NCBI RefSeq assembly: GCF_017312725.1
Contig: NZ_BOPO01000111.1
Span: 1-64,000 of the forward strand
Reading direction: 5' to 3'
From: Actinocatenispora comari
GTDB taxonomy: Bacteria; Actinomycetota; Actinomycetes; Mycobacteriales; Micromonosporaceae
Length of the DNA stretch: 64,000 nucleotides
The position numbers and the translations under genes are program-made. Position 1 is the first letter of the stretch; each line of letters opens with the position of its first letter. The notes under the pieces are model-generated. The model was given only the letters and a program-made list of their open reading frames with translations. It searched no databases and had not been told where the DNA came from. Below are positions 59,842 to 64,000 of this stretch, piece by piece.

Positions 59842-61664
59842 CCGACCAGCTTTCGCCGGAGCCGTCCGGGGCCACCACCCGGCTGCCGGCCCCGCGCTCC
59901 GGCGACCCGGCCGCCGCGCCGATCGTCGCCGTGGACGGGTTGACGGTGACGTTCCCCGGCGGTACCCGGGCGGTCGACGGGGTGTCGTTCGAGCTGGCAC
60001 CGGGCGCCTCGCTGGGCATCGTGGGGGAGTCCGGGTCGGGCAAGAGCGCGACCGCGCTGGCGCTGCTCGGCCTGCACCACGGCACCGGCGCGCGGCTCAC
60101 CGGCCGGGTCGAGGTCGCCGGTACCGTCGTGGACGACAGCGACCCGCAGCGGCTGCGGCGGTTGCGCGGCGCGACCGCGGCGATGGTGTTCCAGGACCCG
60201 ATGTCGGCGCTGGACCCGTACTTCAGCGTCGGCAGCCAGATCGCCGAGGTGTACCGGCTGCACACCGGCGCGTCCCGGCGCGAGGCGTGGACGCGGGCGG
60301 TGGAGGTGCTCGACCACGTCGGGATCCCGCACGCCGCCCGGCGCGCGTCCGAGCCGCCGCACCAGTTCTCCGGCGGCCAGCGGCAGCGGGCGCTGATCGC
60401 GATGGCGCTGGCGCTGCGGCCGAAGGTACTGATCGCCGACGAGCCGACGACCGCGCTGGACGTGACCGTCCAGGCGCAGATCCTCGACCTGCTGCACGGC
60501 CTGCGCGCCGAGACCGGGATGGCGCTGCTGCTGGTCACCCACGACCTCGGGGTGATCGCCGGCACCGTCGACGAGGTACTGGTGATGCAGCGCGGCCGGA
60601 TCGTCGAGCGCGGCGGCGTGCGCCGGGTGCTGTCCGCGCCCGAGCACGACTACACCCGCGCGCTGCTGTCCGCGGTACCGCGAGTGGACGCGCCGCGCCG
60701 GCGCGCGCTGGTCGACGGCGCCCGCGGCGGGGCCGGTGCCCGCAGCGAGGCCACTGTGGACGGTGTCCGCGGAGGGGGCACTGTGGACGGTGTCCGCGGA
60801 GAGGGCACTGTGGACGGTGTGGACCGGGGCGAGCCGCTGGTGCGGCTGGTGGACGTGCGGCAGGATTTCCCGGTCGGTCGCGGCCTGCTGCCCGGCCGGC
60901 ACCGTACCGTGGCCGCGGTCGACGGGGTGAGCCTGGACGTACGACGCGGCGAGGTGCTCGGCGTGGTCGGCGAGTCCGGTTCGGGCAAGACGACGCTGGC
61001 CCGGATGATGGTGCGGCTGCTGCGGCCCACCGGCGGCCGGGTCGAGTTCGACGGTACCGAGATCGGTGCCCTGCCCGAACGGCGACTCGCGCCGTACCGG
61101 CGGGACCTGCAGATGGTGTTCCAGGACCCGATCTCGGCGCTCAACCCGCGGCGCAGCGTGGGGGAGAGCATCGCCGATCCGTTGCGTACCGCGGGGGTCC
61201 GCGACGACGCCCGGATCCGGGCGACGGTGCGGGAGTGGCTGGGGCGGGTCGGGCTGGATCCGGATCGCTACGACGCCTACCCGCACGAGTTCTCCGGCGG
61301 GCAACGCCAGCGCATCGGCATCGCCCGCGCGCTGGTCCGCTCGCCCCGGCTGGTGGTCTGCGACGAACCGGTGTCGGCGCTGGACGTCTCCACCCAGGCG
61401 CAGATCATCGACCTGCTCGCACAGCTGCGGACCGAACTCGACCTGACCGTGGTGTTCGTGGCGCACGACCTCGCGGTGGTACGCCAGGTGTCCGACCGGG
61501 TCGCGGTGATGCACGGCGGGAAGCTGGTCGAGCTGGCGGACGCGGACACCGTCTACACCGACCCGCAGCACGACTACACCAGATCGCTGCTCGCCGCGGT
61601 GCCGGTGCTGGACCCGGACCTGGCCGCGCGACGCCGGGCCGAGCGCGTCGCGGTCGCCGGCTGA
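59838..61664 (+). CDS. Fused double ATPase of the peptide importer (DppD-DppF)
   Basis: A 608-residue protein joining two ATPases that are usually separate. Half 1: Walker A GESGSGKSATALALLG, signature FSGGQRQRALIAMALALRP, Walker B VLIADEPTTALD. Half 2: Walker A GESGSGKTTLARMMVRLL, signature FSGGQRQRIGIARALVRSP, Walker B LVVCDEPVSALD; both have VFQDPMSAL/VFQDPISAL Q-loops and H-loop His. The ~30-residue linker (near residue 305-330) is built of TVDGVRGGG-type repeats. ATG at 59838 overlaps the permease stop by ATGA. Confidence 0.93.
   Translation: MTDQLSPEPSGATTRLPAPRSGDPAAAPIVAVDGLTVTFPGGTRAVDGVSFELAPGASLGIVGESGSGKSATALALLGLHHGTGARLTGRVEVAGTVVDDSDPQRLRRLRGATAAMVFQDPMSALDPYFSVGSQIAEVYRLHTGASRREAWTRAVEVLDHVGIPHAARRASEPPHQFSGGQRQRALIAMALALRPKVLIADEPTTALDVTVQAQILDLLHGLRAETGMALLLVTHDLGVIAGTVDEVLVMQRGRIVERGGVRRVLSAPEHDYTRALLSAVPRVDAPRRRALVDGARGGAGARSEATVDGVRGGGTVDGVRGEGTVDGVDRGEPLVRLVDVRQDFPVGRGLLPGRHRTVAAVDGVSLDVRRGEVLGVVGESGSGKTTLARMMVRLLRPTGGRVEFDGTEIGALPERRLAPYRRDLQMVFQDPISALNPRRSVGESIADPLRTAGVRDDARIRATVREWLGRVGLDPDRYDAYPHEFSGGQRQRIGIARALVRSPRLVVCDEPVSALDVSTQAQIIDLLAQLRTELDLTVVFVAHDLAVVRQVSDRVAVMHGGKLVELADADTVYTDPQHDYTRSLLAAVPVLDPDLAARRRAERVAVAG
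60752..60822 (+). repeat. 27-bp tandem repeat encoding the ATPase linker
   Basis: Two full copies (60752-60778 and 60779-60805, two differences) and a third partial copy lie in frame and encode Thr-Val-Asp-Gly-Val-Arg-Gly-x-Gly units. Copy number can change without shifting the frame. Confidence 0.85.
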
Positions 61665-62461
61665 TGCCCGCCCCCGCGCCGGCCTCGCCCGGTCCTGCGC
61701 CGGCTGCCCACGGCCCCGCGCCGGCTGCCCACGGTCCCGCGCCGGCCGCCGACGGCCCCGCGCCGGCCTCTCCCGGCCCGGCACAGGTCGTGACCGGTCC
61801 GGCGGTCGATCCGGAGCCGGTGCCGCTCGGACCGGGCACGGTGACGCTGTCCGACCGCCGTACCCAGCGGTCCTGGCAGGTGCCGCTGCGCCGGTACCGG
61901 CTCGATCCGGTACCGGTGACCCAGCGGCGGTACGCGGCGGTCACCGGGGCCGCGCCGAGTGCGGTGGACGATCCGGACCGGCCGGTCGACGGCGTCTCCT
62001 GGTGGGACGCGGTGCGGTTCTGCAACGCGTACTCGCAGCGTGCCGGGCTCGCGCCAGTGTACCGGATCGACGGCGACGCGGTGGCCGCCGACACTGCCGC
62101 CGACGGGTACCGGCTGCCGACGGAGGCGGAGTGGGAGTACGCCTGCCGGGCCGGCAGCACCGGCCCGCGCTACGGCGAGCTGGACGAGATCGCCTGGTAC
62201 CGCGGCAACTCCGGCGGGCACAGCCACCCGGTCGGCACCCGCGCGGCGAACGCGTGGGGGCTCTCGGACCTGCTCGGCAACGTGTGGGAATGGTGCTTCG
62301 ACCACTACGACCCGCAGGTGTACGGCAGCTACCGGGTGCTGCGCGGGGGCGGCTGGGCGGACGAGCACTGGAGCTGTCGAGCCTCGGTACGCCGGCGCAG
62401 CCACCCCACCTTCCGTATCGATGACGTCGGGTTCCGGCTGGCCCGCTCGATCCCGTCCTGA
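61664..62461 (+). CDS. SUMF1-fold protein at the end of the peptide-importer operon
   Basis: A 265-residue protein with a Pro/Ala repeat N-terminus (residues 4-38, five units of the PAPAAHG type) and a formylglycine-generating-enzyme-like domain: VTQRRYAAVTG, PVDGVSWWDAVRFCNAYSQR, YRLPTEAEWEYACRAGS, GLSDLLGNVWEWCFDHYD and VLRGGGWADEHWSCRASVRR. Of the two Cys that hold copper in true FGE, only the WSC one is apparent; the second reads Arg. So sulfatase activation is unlikely, and a role such as binding or another oxidation is open. ATG at 61664 overlaps the ATPase stop. Confidence 0.82.
   Translation: MPAPAPASPGPAPAAHGPAPAAHGPAPAADGPAPASPGPAQVVTGPAVDPEPVPLGPGTVTLSDRRTQRSWQVPLRRYRLDPVPVTQRRYAAVTGAAPSAVDDPDRPVDGVSWWDAVRFCNAYSQRAGLAPVYRIDGDAVAADTAADGYRLPTEAEWEYACRAGSTGPRYGELDEIAWYRGNSGGHSHPVGTRAANAWGLSDLLGNVWEWCFDHYDPQVYGSYRVLRGGGWADEHWSCRASVRRRSHPTFRIDDVGFRLARSIPS
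61673..61777 (+). repeat. Five 21-bp repeats encoding a Pro/Ala stretch
   Basis: Five in-frame 21-bp units encode Pro-Ala-Pro-Ala-x-x-Gly at the N-terminus of the SUMF1-fold protein. They form a likely flexible spacer. Confidence 0.85.
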
Positions 62462-62524
62462 CCGACCCTTCCGCGGCATCCGGCCGTGCCGCGGCATCCG
62501 GCCCGTTCCGTGGCTGCGGTGCGG

Positions 62525-63376
62525 TCAGTCGGCCGCCGGATCGGCCAGATAGCCCCAGTCGCGGGCGATCCGGCGCAGCCCGCGCGGTACCTCGGCGAGC
62601 GCGGGCAGCGGCCGGGCCGGCTGCGGCCGGCCGGAGCGGATGTTGGCCGACCAGTCGCCGAGCCCGCGGCGGTACCGGCCGTGCCCGTGGCTGCCGTAGT
62701 CGACCATGCCGGGCTCCCAGTCCAGCTCGAGGTACCCGCACAGCCGACGCGTCTCCGCCTCGGGCTCGGCGACCAGACGCTCGTACCGCACGTCGATGCC
62801 GGGCAGCGTGCCCCGGGCTCGTTGCACCTCGGTACAGAACCGGCGCAGGTAGTCGACGGTGTCGCCGACCCCGTGGGCCGGCCGGGCGGCCCGCCACGAC
62901 TGGTAGATCGAGCCCGGATGGCGCAGCAGGAACACGAACCGGGCGTCCGGCCAGATCTGCGCCAGCCGGTCGGCGAGGAACACGTGGTTGGGGGTCTTCT
63001 CGACCAGGATGGGCTTTCCGCTGCGGCCCAACACCTCGGCCAGCAGCCGGTCCCACAGCATCGCGGTCAGCTCGTCCTCGTCGATGCCGAACTCGGCCAG
63101 CGCGGTCTGCGCGAACCAGCTCGTCGCCTGCGCGGCGAGATCGCCCAGGTGCAGCTCGTGCGGCGCGTACAGCGCCGAGTGACTGCCCAGCATGCTGCGC
63201 AGCAGCGTCGATCCGCTGCGCACCGAGGACAGGATGAACACCGGCGCGTGCAGCTCGCGCCGGGCCGGTACGAGGCCGCGTACCGGCCTGGCCCGGGTGA
63301 CGGGGTTCTCGCGTACCAGTCGCAGCCCGGTGGTGCGCGACAGCGCCCGGTTGAGCGACCTCTTCACGTCAGGCAC
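62525..63376 (-). CDS. Sulfotransferase-family protein
   Basis: A 283-residue PAPS-dependent sulfotransferase fold. The 5'-phosphosulfate loop is VFILSSVRSGSTLLRSMLGS, the 3'-phosphate site FVFLLRHPGSIYQSWRAA, and ILVEKTPNH has the Lys/Thr often near the catalytic site. The C-terminal part (YERLVAEPEAETRRLCGYLE) is standard for the family. The acceptor is unknown. GTG at 63376 is likely, with another GTG at 63367; no strong ribosome site is present. It is convergent to the SUMF1-fold gene. Confidence 0.85.
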   Translation of the reverse strand: MPDVKRSLNRALSRTTGLRLVRENPVTRARPVRGLVPARRELHAPVFILSSVRSGSTLLRSMLGSHSALYAPHELHLGDLAAQATSWFAQTALAEFGIDEDELTAMLWDRLLAEVLGRSGKPILVEKTPNHVFLADRLAQIWPDARFVFLLRHPGSIYQSWRAARPAHGVGDTVDYLRRFCTEVQRARGTLPGIDVRYERLVAEPEAETRRLCGYLELDWEPGMVDYGSHGHGRYRRGLGDWSANIRSGRPQPARPLPALAEVPRGLRRIARDWGYLADPAAD

Positions 63377-63464
63377 GCCGGCGACGCTAACCACCGATGC
63401 TGTCCGCCCCGCCCGCACTTCCTGTGCCGCACCTGGGAACCGCGCACCCACCGCCGTGCCCGTC

Positions 63465-64000
63465 TCAGGGGCGTGCGGTCGGCGCTGCCGTTTCGGCCAG
63501 GAAGTCGCGGATCAGCGCCGTGGTCCGGGCGGGCAGCTCGTACAACAGGGCATGACTGGCGGGCAGCGACACGGTGCGTACCAGCGGGTTGGTCACCTCA
63601 GCGAGGCGTGCGGCGACGTGCCGGCGGTACGCCTCGGTGAGCGCGCCGAACTCCCGCTGTTCGGGCAGGTCGCGCTCGGCCGACACCACCAGCGTCGGGC
63701 GCACCGCCCGCCGGTACAGCGGGTACGGGTCGATCGCGCGCAACGCGGCCCGGAGGTCACGCAGCGCGCCGGCGCCCGGCCGGGCGAACGTCTCGCCGGC
63801 GCGCGTCACCAGGCCCGCCCGTACCGCCGTCTCGGCGGCGTCGGCGGGCAGCCCGGCCGCCTCGGCGGTGGCGCGCCGGGCGGCCACCATCGCCTGCACC
63901 GCGGGCGCCGGCAGCGGCCCGGCGAGCATCGCCTCCATCGCGTCGAACCGCGCCGCCAGGGCGCTCAGCAGGTCGTCGGCGGTGCCGGCGGCCAGGCCCG
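63465..64000 (-). CDS. Alpha/beta-hydrolase, C-terminal part
   Basis: Partial gene: the frame is open to the right edge, leaving about 177 residues. PTLVVSAERDLPEQ has the strand and Asp expected before the last catalytic residue, and VRTVSLPASHALLYELPART supplies the His. The nucleophile elbow lies outside the window. A cap-like helical region precedes these motifs. Esterase, peroxidase or lyase activity cannot be told apart. Confidence 0.7.
   Translation of the reverse strand, partial: GLAAGTADDLLSALAARFDAMEAMLAGPLPAPAVQAMVAARRATAEAAGLPADAAETAVRAGLVTRAGETFARPGAGALRDLRAALRAIDPYPLYRRAVRPTLVVSAERDLPEQREFGALTEAYRRHVAARLAEVTNPLVRTVSLPASHALLYELPARTTALIRDFLAETAAPTARP

Noticed and set aside
61664-63376. 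A sulfatase-maturation and sulfation system from the SUMF1-fold and sulfotransferase genes
   Set aside because: The genes are convergent, no sulfatase is nearby, and the SUMF1-fold protein lacks one of the FGE cysteines.

Overview
The window is about 64 kb of very GC-rich, gene-dense DNA. Codons end in G or C almost throughout, many starts are GTG, genes often overlap by 4 nt (ATGA or GTGA), and there are many TetR, GntR, LuxR and ROK regulators. This is typical of an actinomycete chromosome, possibly Micromonosporales; the exact genus cannot be read from the sequence. I see no rRNA, tRNA, CRISPR array, insertion sequence or prophage.

Layout: 1-421 is the 3' end of an AraC-type regulator. 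452-5800 is a ROK repressor divergent from a large secreted glycosidase. 5872-12694 holds housekeeping and stress genes: a VOC protein, a bleomycin-hydrolase-type peptidase, an acetyltransferase, MsrB, a deazaflavin-dependent oxidoreductase and a secreted ExeM-type nuclease.

12892-31168 is the most coherent part. A minus-strand operon encodes myo-inositol catabolism (iolG, iolE, iolC, a DeoC-like aldolase, iolB, iolD, mmsA, then a gamma carbonic anhydrase). It is divergent from a GntR regulator. Next come a secreted beta-propeller phytase and, divergent from it, an operon with an AfuABC-like ABC importer, two tandem HAD phosphatases, an inositol-monophosphatase-family enzyme and a Cof-type HAD phosphatase. 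A near-identical 21-bp element lies 71-72 nt upstream of both the iol operon and the transporter operon, and its core fits the operator remembered for Corynebacterium IolR. A related 14-bp palindrome sits in front of the phytase. I propose one regulon that trims phytate outside the cell, imports phosphorylated inositol or a related phosphate ester, removes phosphate inside, and degrades inositol to acetyl-CoA and a triose phosphate.

31206-43711 carries a PP2C phosphatase, a winged-helix/membrane protein pair, a compact LuxR regulator, a DUF2183 protein, the helicase HrpB, a CapA-like lipoprotein, 6-phosphogluconate dehydrogenase with a dienelactone hydrolase, and membrane proteins. 43882-50857 has TetR-linked genes (an FAD monooxygenase; an NmrA-like protein) and an aminopeptidase P. 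51050-54348 is a small acyl-CoA cluster (two SDRs, acyl-CoA dehydrogenase, MaoC hydratase). 54469-55769 is an atypical SDR divergent from a TetR regulator with paired operators. 56124-62461 is an oligopeptide-type ABC importer operon with a fused double ATPase and a terminal SUMF1-fold protein, preceded by a possible leaderless leader peptide and alternative RNA pairings. The window ends with a sulfotransferase and part of an alpha/beta-hydrolase.
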